From the NCBI GenBank assembly GCA_964494205.1, contig CAZBRD010000002.1, forward strand, positions 62,001 to 126,000: DNA of 64,000 bases. Reading direction: 5' to 3'. The notes beneath the pieces were generated by a model. It worked only from the letters and a program-made list of their open reading frames with translations. It was not told the DNA's origin and did no database searches. The DNA is from JBBTCX01 sp964494205. GTDB lineage: Bacteria; Planctomycetota; Phycisphaerae; UBA1845. Position numbers and translations under genes: made by a program. Positions 1 through 9,373 of this stretch are shown here, in pieces (the first letter of the stretch is position 1; every line of letters starts with the position of its first letter).

Positions 1-235
1 TTATGGATTCAGGGTCGTAAAGGAAGCGCCTTGAGTCTCTGCAAGGATGCCTCCGTAGCAAATGCACCTCAGTTGTATTGCTGATAGTTTCCATTTACTT
101 TGGAAGGCATTTGGAGCTGATAACGATAATCTGAATTCCTTGTTCCCCGCTTGATTGCTCATCTGCATAGCTTCACTTTTTCCCGTTTCTTGACATACCG
201 ATTGGACGCCGTAACGTTGCTTCAAAGGAGCCCTT
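1..235. other. Left edge, no convincing gene
   Basis: A reverse-strand open frame of 86 codons crosses this stretch, but it has no family resemblance and runs into the ribosome-binding region of the next gene. I see no RNA gene or terminator here. It is best read as an intergenic leader for the fusion gene that follows. Confidence 0.5.
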
Positions 236-241
236 TTGGGT

Positions 242-1357
242 ATGGATATCCTGCAGGTCAATTCAGAAAAAACGCGTGCGGACGCTGTTCGGCGCGGTGT
301 CGACGTGCTCTCGCGCGGCGGATTGCTCGTTTTTCCGACTGAGACCGTCTACGGCGTGGCAGCCCGCGCTGACGACTCCAAAGCCATGGAGCGCCTGCGC
401 GACGTGAAATCGCGCGACGGGCAGAAAGCGTTCACCGTTCACATTGGGACGAGCGGCGACGCGAAGCAGTTCGTCACTGAAATGCCGGCCATGGCCGAAA
501 GGCTCATGCGAAAAGTCTGGCCCGGGCCGTTGACTATTATCATCCCTGTATCGGAACCGCGAACGGTGCCACTCGCTGCCAGAATGAGCGGTGATTTGAT
601 CGATTCTCTGTTTTTCGAGGGCACTGTTGGCTTGCGCTGTCCGGACGAACCGACGACCTCAGCCATCCTGCGAGAATCGAAGTTCCCCGTGGTCGCTGCC
701 AGCGCCAATCGCGCGGGCAAAGAGGCCCCGATCACCGCAGACGGCGCGAAGCAAGAGCTTGACGGTGCGGTTGATCTGCTGATCGACACCGGTCGCACGC
801 AATATGGCCGTGCATCCACCATTGTGCGCGTTCACGGACAATCGTGCGAAGTCCTTCGCGAAGGCGTCTACGACTCGCGCACGATACGACGACTAGCCAT
901 CCTGCGAATCCTCTTCGTCTGCTCGGGCAACACCTGCCGCAGCCCCATGGCTGAAGGCCTCGCGCGGCAGATGATGGCTGATCGGTTGAATTGCAAGCCC
1001 GCCGATCTTGTGGATCGCGGAATTTACATATCGTCAGCGGGCACTGCGGGCGGCATCGGCGGCCCAGCCGCGCACGCGGTCACCGTGCTGGAAAATCGCG
1101 GCATCGACATTTCGCATCATTCGTCCACGGCCTTGACGCCGGATATGATCCAGCAGGCGGACCATGTGTTTGTCATGACGACCGCCCATCGCGATGCCGT
1201 GCTGGAAATGTCGCCGAGATCAAAGGACCACGTTCAACTGTTGCTCGACGGCGAGAACGTGCATGACCCAATCGGCGGTTCCGTGGAGGAGTATGAAGCC
1301 TGTGCTGGTGTGCTGGAAGAGGGGCTGAAGAAGCGGCTTCAGGAGGTCAAGGTATGA
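242..1357 (+). CDS. Sua5/YrdC threonylcarbamoyl-AMP synthase fused to a low-molecular-weight phosphatase
   Basis: Two domains in one chain. Residues about 8-205 are a Sua5/YrdC domain (FPTETVYG near residue 34), which makes threonylcarbamoyl-AMP for the t6A modification of tRNA. Residues about 222-365 are a low-molecular-weight phosphatase with the P-loop CSGNTCRS (nucleophile Cys227) and a DPIGG loop carrying the general-acid Asp. The P-loop threonine is the residue that favours phosphoarginine over phosphotyrosine in Bacillus YwlE, so arginine phosphatase activity is plausible. AGGAG lies 11 bases before ATG 242; a TTG at 236 is an alternative start. The stop overlaps the rpiB start. Bacillus keeps ywlC, ywlE and the rpiB homologue in one cluster, so this is a fused version of a known neighbourhood. 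Confidence 0.9.
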   Translation: MDILQVNSEKTRADAVRRGVDVLSRGGLLVFPTETVYGVAARADDSKAMERLRDVKSRDGQKAFTVHIGTSGDAKQFVTEMPAMAERLMRKVWPGPLTIIIPVSEPRTVPLAARMSGDLIDSLFFEGTVGLRCPDEPTTSAILRESKFPVVAASANRAGKEAPITADGAKQELDGAVDLLIDTGRTQYGRASTIVRVHGQSCEVLREGVYDSRTIRRLAILRILFVCSGNTCRSPMAEGLARQMMADRLNCKPADLVDRGIYISSAGTAGGIGGPAAHAVTVLENRGIDISHHSSTALTPDMIQQADHVFVMTTAHRDAVLEMSPRSKDHVQLLLDGENVHDPIGGSVEEYEACAGVLEEGLKKRLQEVKV

Positions 1358-1821
1358 AGGTGACGGTAGCGTGTGATCACCGCGGGTTTCGCGCGAAGGA
1401 GCAACTCAAAGGGCTTCTAAAGGAATCGGGTCATCAAATCATTGACGTTGGATGCGACAGCCCGGCCAGTTGCGATTATCCGGATACCGCTTTGTTGGGC
1501 GCGCGCACGATTTCTCGCGGCGAAGCAGATCGCGGGATCTTCCTTTGTGGAACCGGCATCGGCATGTCGATGACTGCCAATAAGGTCAAAGGGATTCGCG
1601 CGGCCCTCTGTCACGACGAGCTGACCGCCCAGATGGCCCGCAAACACAACGATTCAAACGTGTTATGTTTGCCGGCGGACTTGATCGGCGATGAGTTGAT
1701 GCGGCGCGTGGTCGATATTTGGTTGAAAACCGAATATGAGGGCGGTCGTCACGATCGACGCCTTCAGAAAATCTCCGAATACGAAGAAAACGGCCGATGC
1801 AGTCCGGATCTGGGAAGTTGA
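1354..1821 (+). CDS. rpiB: Ribose-5-phosphate isomerase B
   Basis: Interconverts ribose 5-phosphate and ribulose 5-phosphate in the cytoplasmic pentose phosphate pathway. The protein has 155 residues, normal for the RpiB/LacAB family. It shows the N-terminal ACDHRGF motif and the catalytic cysteine loop CGTGIGMS near residue 66, followed by KVKGIRAALCHD and ARKHNDSNVL, all standard family blocks. The ATG overlaps the stop of the preceding fusion gene (ATGA), indicating translational coupling. Confidence 0.95.
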   Translation: MKVTVACDHRGFRAKEQLKGLLKESGHQIIDVGCDSPASCDYPDTALLGARTISRGEADRGIFLCGTGIGMSMTANKVKGIRAALCHDELTAQMARKHNDSNVLCLPADLIGDELMRRVVDIWLKTEYEGGRHDRRLQKISEYEENGRCSPDLGS

Positions 1822-1840
1822 AGTCAATCAGACTCGCTGA

Positions 1841-2290
1841 TCAGCCTTCGATGGAAATGGATTGTGTTGCGCCGCTCGCAAACGCAGGTGTGGTTTCAGT
1901 CTCGCCCTGGCGAATTCGATTGACCTTGTCCACCAGAATCTGCCACGTTTCACGTTCCACGCGCAAGATTCTTAGAGCGTCATCAATGGCATGAACGTCT
2001 CGTTGCACGTTCGCATCGACGAGTTTGCGAAAGATGAAGTTGTAGATGCTGGCTACTCGTTCGCACAAATCGCGGTTGACTTCGTAGTTAAGGCCCGATT
2101 GCATTTCGTTGATGATGTTCTGGGCTTTGGAGAGTCGTTCGAACGACGTTTCAAAGTTCTTGTTGACGATGGCTTCCCGCGCGATCGTCGCATTGCGGAT
2201 CGCTCCATCATAGAGCATGAGTTGGAGCTGCTCGGGGCTCGCGGTCATCACCGCGTCACGAAGGTAAGCGTTCTCTGTAGCCGTCGTCAT
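1841..2290 (-). CDS. fliS: Flagellar secretion chaperone FliS
   Basis: Cytoplasmic chaperone that binds the C-terminal helices of flagellin before export. From ATG 2290 it has 149 residues, close to the usual 130-150. The family signature is visible as NAYLRDAVMTASPEQLQLMLYDGAIR, given here as two blocks: an AYL-type start and LQLMLYDGAI. A long amphipathic helical region follows. The frame stays open up to a TTG at 2362, so a longer start is possible, and no start has a clear ribosome site. The gene lies directly downstream of fliD and the flagellins on the same strand. Confidence 0.88.
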   Translation of the reverse strand: MTTATENAYLRDAVMTASPEQLQLMLYDGAIRNATIAREAIVNKNFETSFERLSKAQNIINEMQSGLNYEVNRDLCERVASIYNFIFRKLVDANVQRDVHAIDDALRILRVERETWQILVDKVNRIRQGETETTPAFASGATQSISIEG

Positions 2291-2469
2291 CGTGACGGAT
2301 GTATCGGTCAAAGCGAGGGCGGGGAACATCGTGGTCATCAAAATGTTCGCCGGTGCGACCAATAAATGGACGCTTCGCAGTATTGAAAAGGGGGGTCGCT
2401 CGTTGAGAGTGCTTCACTATTGACGCTTTTCATTGTCGATTCGACCTTTCCATTCACACTGTTTCCTGG

Positions 2470-5400
2470 TTAGGCCGAGCCGGAAGCAAGCTGCGCGATG
2501 GTCGCCAGCGACGTCTGCTGATCCTGCAGAAACGCAAGCGTTCGTTCGAGGCTGACGAACTGTGCCTGCAGACGAGCACGCTTGGCGTTAAGCAACAGGT
2601 TCATGTTGGCGATCTGGTCGTTCAGTAACTCCTGTTGATCCGCGAGCAGATCATCCTGCCGCGTAAGAACGCCGTCGAAGTCGCGCGTCAGTTCGTCGAC
2701 GGTGTCCAGCAATTTGTCGCCGAACCCGAGATCGGTGGTGGTGAAGATCTGTTCGACCTGTTGCGGGCTGGCATCATACACCTCGCGGAAACGCTCTTCG
2801 TTGAACTGCAACCGATTGTTCGGTCCCAGCGAGATTCCCAATCCCGAAAGTCGCGAGAGCGAACCCGCGACGCCGTCAAACGCGCTCTGCACCACGTTGT
2901 GCATACGATTTCGAATGACGTTGACAGTCGGCTCTCCGAGTAGCGGGCCTCGGGCCTCCGTGTCCGCGTTGTACGCGATGTCATCGTCGATCGTGCCTTG
3001 GAGCTCGTTGTACGCGTCAACAAACTCGCGAACATCGTCGACGATGCCGTCCACATCTTGCGCCACGTTAATCGTCACCGGGTCATCCGATGGCGAAAGC
3101 AGATCAAGCGTCACACCCGGCACAATGTTTTCGATCTTGTTCGATTTCGTCGCGATCAATACGCCCTCGGCTGCGTCAGCGGAACCGACGGTGACCACCG
3201 AATCTCGCGCCGCGCTGAGCGTCGTAAAGCTGAATCCAAGCGCGGCGCCGTCCACGATAAGCTCCCCGGCGCGACCGGCCGACGTCGATGAGAGCGTAAG
3301 CCGATAGGGGTTCACCGTGCCCTGATCATTGAGGATCGACGCGGAAAACGAGCCCTTCGCACTATTGATTTTCGCGACCACGTCGTTCAACGTGTCACCG
3401 GCTGCGATCTCGATTTTCGTTTCATACGAGCCGTCAATGAAGTTCTTCCCTGGCTTGGACGTGCCCGCCAGTCGAAGGTTCGCCGCAGTCTGTCCGCCGC
3501 TGACATCCTCGATTTTCAGTGGCAGAGCACCGCCAGACGTATCCTCCACAATGATGCCGTCACCATTGTCATTGATTCGCGCGACGATCGTGTCAGGCGT
3601 AACCTGCGAGATGACATCGATGACTTGCCCCACGGTCGTCAGGTTTGCTGGCAATTCAATCTCAAACACACTTCCGGACTTATCGGTGATTTTGAAATCA
3701 CCCAGTGCGACGCCACGCCCACCGTTCAGGTCGCTTAGCAGCGTTTGTCGCGTAACATATTCCAGTTGCAGGTTCTGGCCGTTGACGATTCCGTCATTCG
3801 TCACTTCGATCGAATCCGCCACAATGCCGAGGTCAGCCGCCAGCGAACCGGTCACATCCTGAATGGTAATGCTGGGATTGTTCCCATTCGACTCATCACG
3901 AATCAGCAGTCCATTTCCCGCCGCATTGACGGACGCAGTAATCCCCACCGTCTCATCCGCATTGATCAGGTCAATGACATCTTGCAGTGTTCGTGCATCC
4001 GAAAAATCAATCGCGCTCGTTTGATTGGCGCGATCGGTAAATCGAATCGTCCCGAGGTTCACGCCGTCGCCGCCTTTGAGCGAACTGAGCAGCACGGTGT
4101 TCAAACCGGAAATCAGCGGGCGTGTGTCAATCGAGTTCCCCGCGTCGAACTCCAGGCCAGCGATGCCGAGATCCTCAGCCGCCGTCGAACCCGAGCCCGC
4201 GGACACACTTACATGGTTACCCAGGCCATACGCGTTCAGCGTCAGACCGTTGCCGTCTTCAGAAATGGCTGCTTCCACAAAAGAATTGTTGCCCGGGGCT
4301 GCATTAATCGCGCGAACCAGATCGCCGACTGTTTTGACGCGATACACATCGCGTCCAAAAATCGCGGACTCTTCAGTCGATTCGGCAATACCCAAATCAG
4401 CTGCGGTGTATCCCGTCAGGTCCTCAATCTTGAGTTCCGAAATGCTGTTTTCGCCCACCTCGCTCGTGTCCGTAATCTGAATATGCGAGTTAACGATCGC
4501 GGCACTGATGTTTAGGTCGGTCGCGTTGATGGCGTCTATGACTTCGCGCACGGTAACCGCGGTGCTCAGATCGATGTCCGCCGATTGGCCGCTGCGGTCA
4601 GTGATCCGCACCGTACCCGTACGCACGCCGACGCCGCTGTTTAGCACGCTCAGTGATGTGTCAGGGTTAAGAAAGTCCGTCAATGAAACGTTGAAATTGC
4701 CGAAGCTCGTTTCGAAAGTGAGATCGGTTCCATTCAGCAGTCGCCCGATGCCGTTGCCGTCATTGAGCAGCGATAGGGGGGTTGTGTCGGTGAGGCGGAC
4801 AAGATCGTCGCCATCGACGCGCCCCACAGCTCCGTTGACTAGAATTCCAAGATCGGTCGCGGTGAATCCGCCCGGTCGATCGGCGATGACGAGGTTGCCG
4901 GTCCCGCCGCTGGTGTCTTCGATCACGATGCGATCGCCGGTCGCCCCGTTGGAATCAACACCCGACACCCGCGCCCGCACGTTGATCGCCGTGTTACTGT
5001 TAATCGCTGTCAAAATGTCATCGACCGTTACGGCCGTGGAGAGATCGACCTCAGCCTTGGCCCCCGTTCGGTCGGTGATGGAAATAACACCTCGTCGGAC
5101 CCCCGCGCCACCGCGTAGCGTCGACAGATCCGTGGCGCGATTGACCTTTCCTTTTCCCACTTCGATGGTCAGTTCGCCGGCACCGACCGGCTCAGAATCC
5201 GGATTGGCAAAGCCACGGCTGAGCAGCGAGTGATTCGTTACGAGCGAATGCACGCGAAAGGTATAACTACCGGGAACGGCCTCACCTGATGCCGTGGCGA
5301 GCAAGGTGCTCTCGTCTGTGCTGTTCGCACTGAAACGCTTGAAGAAGTCCAGCTTGTTGAATTGGCTCGCCGCACTCTTGATCCCCAGAATCTTGGCTGA

Positions 5401-5553
5401 CAGTTCAAGAAACGCCGTTCGCTTTGCGTCGATGGCTGTCACCCGAGCTTCGAGCAATTTGCGTGGTGCCGCTTCGATTTGAATCAACTGCTCAATGAGT
5501 TGCGCGGAGTTGATGCCCGAGAGAATGCCGACGCCGCTGGAAATTCCGCTCAT
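2470..5553 (-). CDS. fliD: Flagellar filament cap protein FliD, enlarged
   Basis: Caps the growing filament and helps flagellin fold at the tip. The N-terminal FliD domain (residues 1-110, beginning SGISSGVGILSGINSAQLI) and C-terminal FliD domain (about 800-1027, coiled-coil end) are clear. The chain has 1027 residues, roughly twice the enterobacterial protein. The excess is at least four imperfect copies (about 100-150 residues each) of a module with the pattern GGxGVxxGxxxITDRxG, then a TVxDVIDAIN helix, then IxDTSGG and TAADLGI. That pattern resembles the flagellin hook IN motif. AAGGA precedes ATG 5553 by about 9 bases. Confidence 0.93.
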   Translation of the reverse strand: MSGISSGVGILSGINSAQLIEQLIQIEAAPRKLLEARVTAIDAKRTAFLELSAKILGIKSAASQFNKLDFFKRFSANSTDESTLLATASGEAVPGSYTFRVHSLVTNHSLLSRGFANPDSEPVGAGELTIEVGKGKVNRATDLSTLRGGAGVRRGVISITDRTGAKAEVDLSTAVTVDDILTAINSNTAINVRARVSGVDSNGATGDRIVIEDTSGGTGNLVIADRPGGFTATDLGILVNGAVGRVDGDDLVRLTDTTPLSLLNDGNGIGRLLNGTDLTFETSFGNFNVSLTDFLNPDTSLSVLNSGVGVRTGTVRITDRSGQSADIDLSTAVTVREVIDAINATDLNISAAIVNSHIQITDTSEVGENSISELKIEDLTGYTAADLGIAESTEESAIFGRDVYRVKTVGDLVRAINAAPGNNSFVEAAISEDGNGLTLNAYGLGNHVSVSAGSGSTAAEDLGIAGLEFDAGNSIDTRPLISGLNTVLLSSLKGGDGVNLGTIRFTDRANQTSAIDFSDARTLQDVIDLINADETVGITASVNAAGNGLLIRDESNGNNPSITIQDVTGSLAADLGIVADSIEVTNDGIVNGQNLQLEYVTRQTLLSDLNGGRGVALGDFKITDKSGSVFEIELPANLTTVGQVIDVISQVTPDTIVARINDNGDGIIVEDTSGGALPLKIEDVSGGQTAANLRLAGTSKPGKNFIDGSYETKIEIAAGDTLNDVVAKINSAKGSFSASILNDQGTVNPYRLTLSSTSAGRAGELIVDGAALGFSFTTLSAARDSVVTVGSADAAEGVLIATKSNKIENIVPGVTLDLLSPSDDPVTINVAQDVDGIVDDVREFVDAYNELQGTIDDDIAYNADTEARGPLLGEPTVNVIRNRMHNVVQSAFDGVAGSLSRLSGLGISLGPNNRLQFNEERFREVYDASPQQVEQIFTTTDLGFGDKLLDTVDELTRDFDGVLTRQDDLLADQQELLNDQIANMNLLLNAKRARLQAQFVSLERTLAFLQDQQTSLATIAQLASGSA

Positions 5554-5845
5554 GCTAGACCGTCCTTGGCGCAGAGTCGCCGTTCGTGGAACTCACTCGT
5601 CGAAGTTCCCTAACTCTCTATTATCGGCCACATTTGCGCGAGCGGTCGAAGGTAGAACCCGGCGCGTTTGTCGCGCACGTATGGCAATTGTTGCGCCATC
5701 AGAATTCGTGGCAATTACGTGCGAAAAGCAGAGGAGATGAAGTAGGGCGCAAGATTCCGCGCGTCAAAAGATTCATCGATCCGGCAAAAATGCTACCTGA
5801 GATCGAGCAGGACGACGGGGAAAGCCTTACGCGACACAAAAGTAA

Positions 5846-7297
5846 TTACTGCAATAAGCCCAGAACCTGCGTCGGCACGGAATTGGCGATCTGTAGCACG
5901 CTCTGCGTGCTTTGTACGAGGATTTGGGCGCGAGTGAGGTTTGATACTTCGACGGCTATGTCCGCATCACGGATAACCGATTCGGAGGCGGTCACGTTCT
6001 CGAACGCGATCGATTGAGCATTGAGCGTTGGGTCAAGCAGGTTACGCTGGAAACTGCCGAGTCGGGCGCGATACGAGGCCACTTGATCAATCGCCTCGTT
6101 TACAATCTCCTGCGCCGTCGAGAAATTCAATGTCGACAACTCGTTGTTTTGTCCTGAACGAAGAGTATGCAGTAGTCCGGTCACTTCATCACCGAGGTGC
6201 GTGCTTGAAACCGAACCGAGGCCGAGGCGACCCTGACCGCTAGGTTTCAATTCCGGCGTGACCTGGAAGATCGATCCACCGCCGGTGATGCTGAACGTGG
6301 ATGAAGATAGTGTTTGAATGAACTCCCGCGTCAGAATGATTCGCGTATCGAGATCACTCGTTCGCACAAACGCGCGCAATCCATCGACCTGCGCCTGCTG
6401 ATTATCGATCAGCACGCTGGCTTCCTCGCCGTTATCGCGCTGCTCGATATTTTGATTCCCCTGGACGACGAAATTCCCGCCCAACGGAGTGACCGAAACG
6501 TAAGAATCTGAACCAACTCCGATGCTGTTAAACGTGATCGAGCTTGCGATGCCAGGGGTGCTGGTCGAGGAAACAACGGCCGATACTCCGGTCAATGCCG
6601 TAACCGCATTGATCGCGTCGCGAATGACATCCAGCGTGGCGCCAGCCACCAGGCTGATGATCTCGCTGCCCTTGTTTCCCTGAACCTGAATCGTGGTAGC
6701 CGAAGTTGTCGATGGGCCGCTCGTGTTTGAGCCAATGAAACGCAACTCTGCGGTTTGAGCAGATTGAAGAACCTGTACACGAACATCGCGCGTGCCACGA
6801 AACGGCACGTGTGCGCCAAATACGGAAACCGATCCGAAGGCTGCGTTGCTGACTGCGGACAGCGTGTAACTGCGCTCGCCATTCAGCAACGGCTCCTGCC
6901 CGAAACGAGTGGTTTCTGCGATGCGGTCGATGCTCGAAAGGATTGAGTCAATTTCCAGTTGGTTCGCGCGGACTTCCTCCTCCGTTAAACCCGCTTCATT
7001 GGACGTGCGAACAACCAGCGCCTGCGCCGAAAGCAGCAGTGCGGATACTTCGTTTAGCGCGCCCTCGGCCGTGGAAATGACATTCTTCGCGCGGACGGTG
7101 TTAGCCACCGCCTGCTGTAATCCACGGGCTTCAGAGCGTAGTCGTTCGGAAACAATGAGTCCGGCGGGGTCGTCGCCGCCGCGATTGATGCGCAACCCGG
7201 TGGACAAACGCTGCAAGGCGACCGACAGGTCCGCGTTGTTGCGCTGGAACTGAAAGATCGCCTTTTGCGCGGGTACGTTTGTATTGATACGGCTCAT
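5846..7297 (-). CDS. fliC: Flagellin (first copy)
   Basis: Structural subunit of the flagellar filament, 483 residues. The N-terminal D0/D1 region (residues 1-150; MSRINTNVPAQKAIF, then LSTGLRINRGGDDPAGL) and C-terminal D1/D0 helices (about 400-483; ADIAVEVSNLTRAQILVQS) are typical. The middle holds hook-IN-like segments (TLDVIRDAINAV) also used in FliD. AAGGA lies just before ATG 7297. The first three residues and the ends match the second flagellin at 7406, but the central region is diverged, so these are paralogues and not recent duplicates. Confidence 0.95.
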   Translation of the reverse strand: MSRINTNVPAQKAIFQFQRNNADLSVALQRLSTGLRINRGGDDPAGLIVSERLRSEARGLQQAVANTVRAKNVISTAEGALNEVSALLLSAQALVVRTSNEAGLTEEEVRANQLEIDSILSSIDRIAETTRFGQEPLLNGERSYTLSAVSNAAFGSVSVFGAHVPFRGTRDVRVQVLQSAQTAELRFIGSNTSGPSTTSATTIQVQGNKGSEIISLVAGATLDVIRDAINAVTALTGVSAVVSSTSTPGIASSITFNSIGVGSDSYVSVTPLGGNFVVQGNQNIEQRDNGEEASVLIDNQQAQVDGLRAFVRTSDLDTRIILTREFIQTLSSSTFSITGGGSIFQVTPELKPSGQGRLGLGSVSSTHLGDEVTGLLHTLRSGQNNELSTLNFSTAQEIVNEAIDQVASYRARLGSFQRNLLDPTLNAQSIAFENVTASESVIRDADIAVEVSNLTRAQILVQSTQSVLQIANSVPTQVLGLLQ

Positions 7298-7338
7298 CGA
7301 GTCGTCCTTGACCCGATTGCCGAATTGCGGTCTTCGAC

Positions 7339-7376
7339 GATCGATTCCTGAGTACTAGGCGGCGAAGGAATCGATC
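7339..7376. repeat. Inverted repeat between the two flagellin genes
   Basis: A perfect 11-bp inverted repeat (GATCGATTCCT at 7339-7349 and its complement at 7366-7376) with a 16-base loop. It lies between the stop of the upstream flagellin and the start of the downstream one. No T-run follows on the reverse strand, so it could be a stabilising or attenuating hairpin instead of a true terminator. Confidence 0.55.
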
Positions 7377-7405
7377 ACCGAAAACCGTCAATCGACAATT
7401 CAGAT

Positions 7406-8890
7406 TTATCCGAGCAGCGCGAGCACGTTCTGCGGTTGTGCATTTGCGAGCTGCAACACTGTCGTCGACGAGTTCACCAGAATCTGAGCCCTTGTCAGAC
7501 TTGATGTCGTTTCGGCGAAGTCGGCGTCGCGGATCGCGCTTTCTGCTGCGGTTACGTTTTCACGAGCGACAGTCAACGCGTTGACGGTCGTGTTAATGGT
7601 GTCCTTCTGGAACGCACCGAGTCGTCCACGCAGGCTCGCAATCTGATTGATAGCCGCACGCACGATTCGCTGACTCGTCGCAAAGTTCTTGTTGCTCAGG
7701 TCGTTCGTCAAACCGGTTCCGAGCGTAGCAAGGAATCCATCCGAGGTGTTTCCGAGCTTGGCTGTCGAAACTTCCTTGACGCCGATCGTTTCCTGGCCTG
7801 CCAGACCAACTGTCGGTGAGATGGAGAACACGGCCCCGCCGCCCTTGATCTGGAAGCTTGATGTTCCACCCGTTGTGCTGCCGAATGTCGGCGTGAGGGT
7901 GACATCCAGTGAGATCGAACCTGCACGAACAGATGCATCGAGACCGTCGACGACCGCGTTGGTTCCGTTGATCGTTACGGTTCCGTCGACGCCATTGTCC
8001 GTGACGGATGCCTGTTGATTCGTGAAGGCGGTGAGGTTTTCGAGCACGGTAACGGACACGAACGCATCCGAACCGTACGTTGTGCTTTGCAGAATCAGCG
8101 ACGCAGGGCCCGCGGTCGCCGCCGAAGCAGTGGCCGACACACCAGTCAGTTCCTTCGAGCCATTGATCGCGGTCACGATGTTTGCGATCGATGTTCCCGA
8201 CGCGAAGCTGAGAATATCGCTACCAAAGTTTCCACGAATCTGGAGCGTGGTAGCGCGAGAAATTGTACCGTTGCGAACGCCCGAACCGTTGGTGCCGGCT
8301 CCGACGGCGCTGACCAACGCGACCTGCGATCGTGCGACGACGTTGACGTTCACGTTTCTGAACGTGCCTGACGGAACTTTCGCTCCGTTGATTTGCACGT
8401 TTGAGAAGTGGTTTGTGGCTGCACCCGTCGGCTGATTGATGTTGACACCCGACGTAATGAAATCAAAGTTTCCGTCGAGCAACTTCTTGTTACCGAAGGC
8501 CGCGGAATCTGAGATTCGGTTGATCGACGTCAGAATCGAGTCAATCTGCAACTGATTCGCAGAGACTTCCTCTTCGGTGAGACCCGCTTCGTTGGCGGTC
8601 TTGTCGATGAGGCTCTCGAGTTCGAGAAGCAAAGCGCTCACTTCCTGCAAGCCGCCTTCCGCGACCGCCACGATCGTATCCGCGCGATTCGCGTTTTCGA
8701 TCGCGCCGCCGATGGCGACGAGGCTTGAGCGCAGGGTTTCAGAGGCAATCAAACCAGCCGGATCATCCTTGCCGGTGTTGATTCGCAGGCCGGTGCTTAG
8801 TCGTTCCAGCGCCGTATTGAGCGAAGCGTTGTTGAGGTTCAAGGCGCGTCGTGCGACGAGTGACTGGACGTTGGTATTGATACGACTCAT
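7406..8890 (-). CDS. fliC: Flagellin (second copy, promoter-proximal)
   Basis: Filament subunit of 494 residues from ATG 8890; a longer frame reaches 8908. GGAGG sits 11 bases upstream of ATG 8890, which decides the start. The N-terminal block (MSRINTNVQSLVARRALNLN and LSTGLRINTGKDDPAGLIAS) and C-terminal block (DADFAETTSSLTRAQILVNS, then LANAQPQNVLALLG) are classical flagellin D0/D1. A central hook-IN-like segment (IANIVTAINGSKELTGVSA) resembles that of the neighbouring flagellin and FliD. It is first in the fla-fla-fliD-fliS order. Confidence 0.96.
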   Translation of the reverse strand: MSRINTNVQSLVARRALNLNNASLNTALERLSTGLRINTGKDDPAGLIASETLRSSLVAIGGAIENANRADTIVAVAEGGLQEVSALLLELESLIDKTANEAGLTEEEVSANQLQIDSILTSINRISDSAAFGNKKLLDGNFDFITSGVNINQPTGAATNHFSNVQINGAKVPSGTFRNVNVNVVARSQVALVSAVGAGTNGSGVRNGTISRATTLQIRGNFGSDILSFASGTSIANIVTAINGSKELTGVSATASAATAGPASLILQSTTYGSDAFVSVTVLENLTAFTNQQASVTDNGVDGTVTINGTNAVVDGLDASVRAGSISLDVTLTPTFGSTTGGTSSFQIKGGGAVFSISPTVGLAGQETIGVKEVSTAKLGNTSDGFLATLGTGLTNDLSNKNFATSQRIVRAAINQIASLRGRLGAFQKDTINTTVNALTVARENVTAAESAIRDADFAETTSSLTRAQILVNSSTTVLQLANAQPQNVLALLG

Positions 8891-8936
8891 ACTGGTTCGT
8901 GCCTCCAAACGCGTCTTGCATCTTTGGCAACCGCCG

Positions 8937-8963
8937 TTAACGGCGAGAGCGGTTTACCGTTTT
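8937..8963 (-). promoter_or_regulatory. Possible sigma-28-type flagellin promoter overlapping a palindrome
   Basis: On the reverse strand, AAAA (8963-8960) is followed after 15 bases by GCCGTTAA (8944-8937), close to the FliA consensus TAAA-N15-GCCGATAA. The -10-like block lies inside a perfect palindrome, CGCCGTTAACGGCG (8932-8945). It is about 50 bases upstream of the flagellin start. The match is imperfect, so this is tentative. Confidence 0.35.
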
Positions 8964-9373
8964 GCATCGCGAGGCGTCGTCGTCGCATTTCCTGTCGACG
9001 ACGGGCTGGGTCCTCTGGTTATCTCCCCGGACTTCACCAATGATCAATAACACTTGATCGCTGGCTTATCCGACATTACCCGCCGCAGTTTCATCCCCGC
9101 TGCGGCCCCCGAAAGATCGGACGATCAACGCTTATCGAGACCGACCGAATAATCCCCATCCAGACACTGCACAACATCGTCCGCGCCTTTAACGGGCTTT
9201 AGCAGAATCGGACCACGCATCTGGACGTTGCATGTCGCTTTCTTTCCAAGTTCCGAGAACAGCTTCTCGCGAGTTATCCGAGCTTGCCGTCCCATCGCTG
9301 AATGCGTTTTTTATGGGCTGCGGCAACTTCAGCACATCATTCGCGAGTTGCTGAGTCATTGAACTCTCGCTTA
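8964..9373. other. Intergenic region between flagellin and HDOD genes
   Basis: About 410 bases without a supported gene. A 68-codon reverse frame at 9189-9395 overlaps the end of the HDOD gene and has no recognisable content. I see no terminator with a T-run. Confidence 0.5.

Noticed and set aside
3745..5233. Long forward frames inside fliD
   Set aside because: They mirror the coding strand of a clear FliD and have no start signals; such shadows are common in GC-rich repeats.
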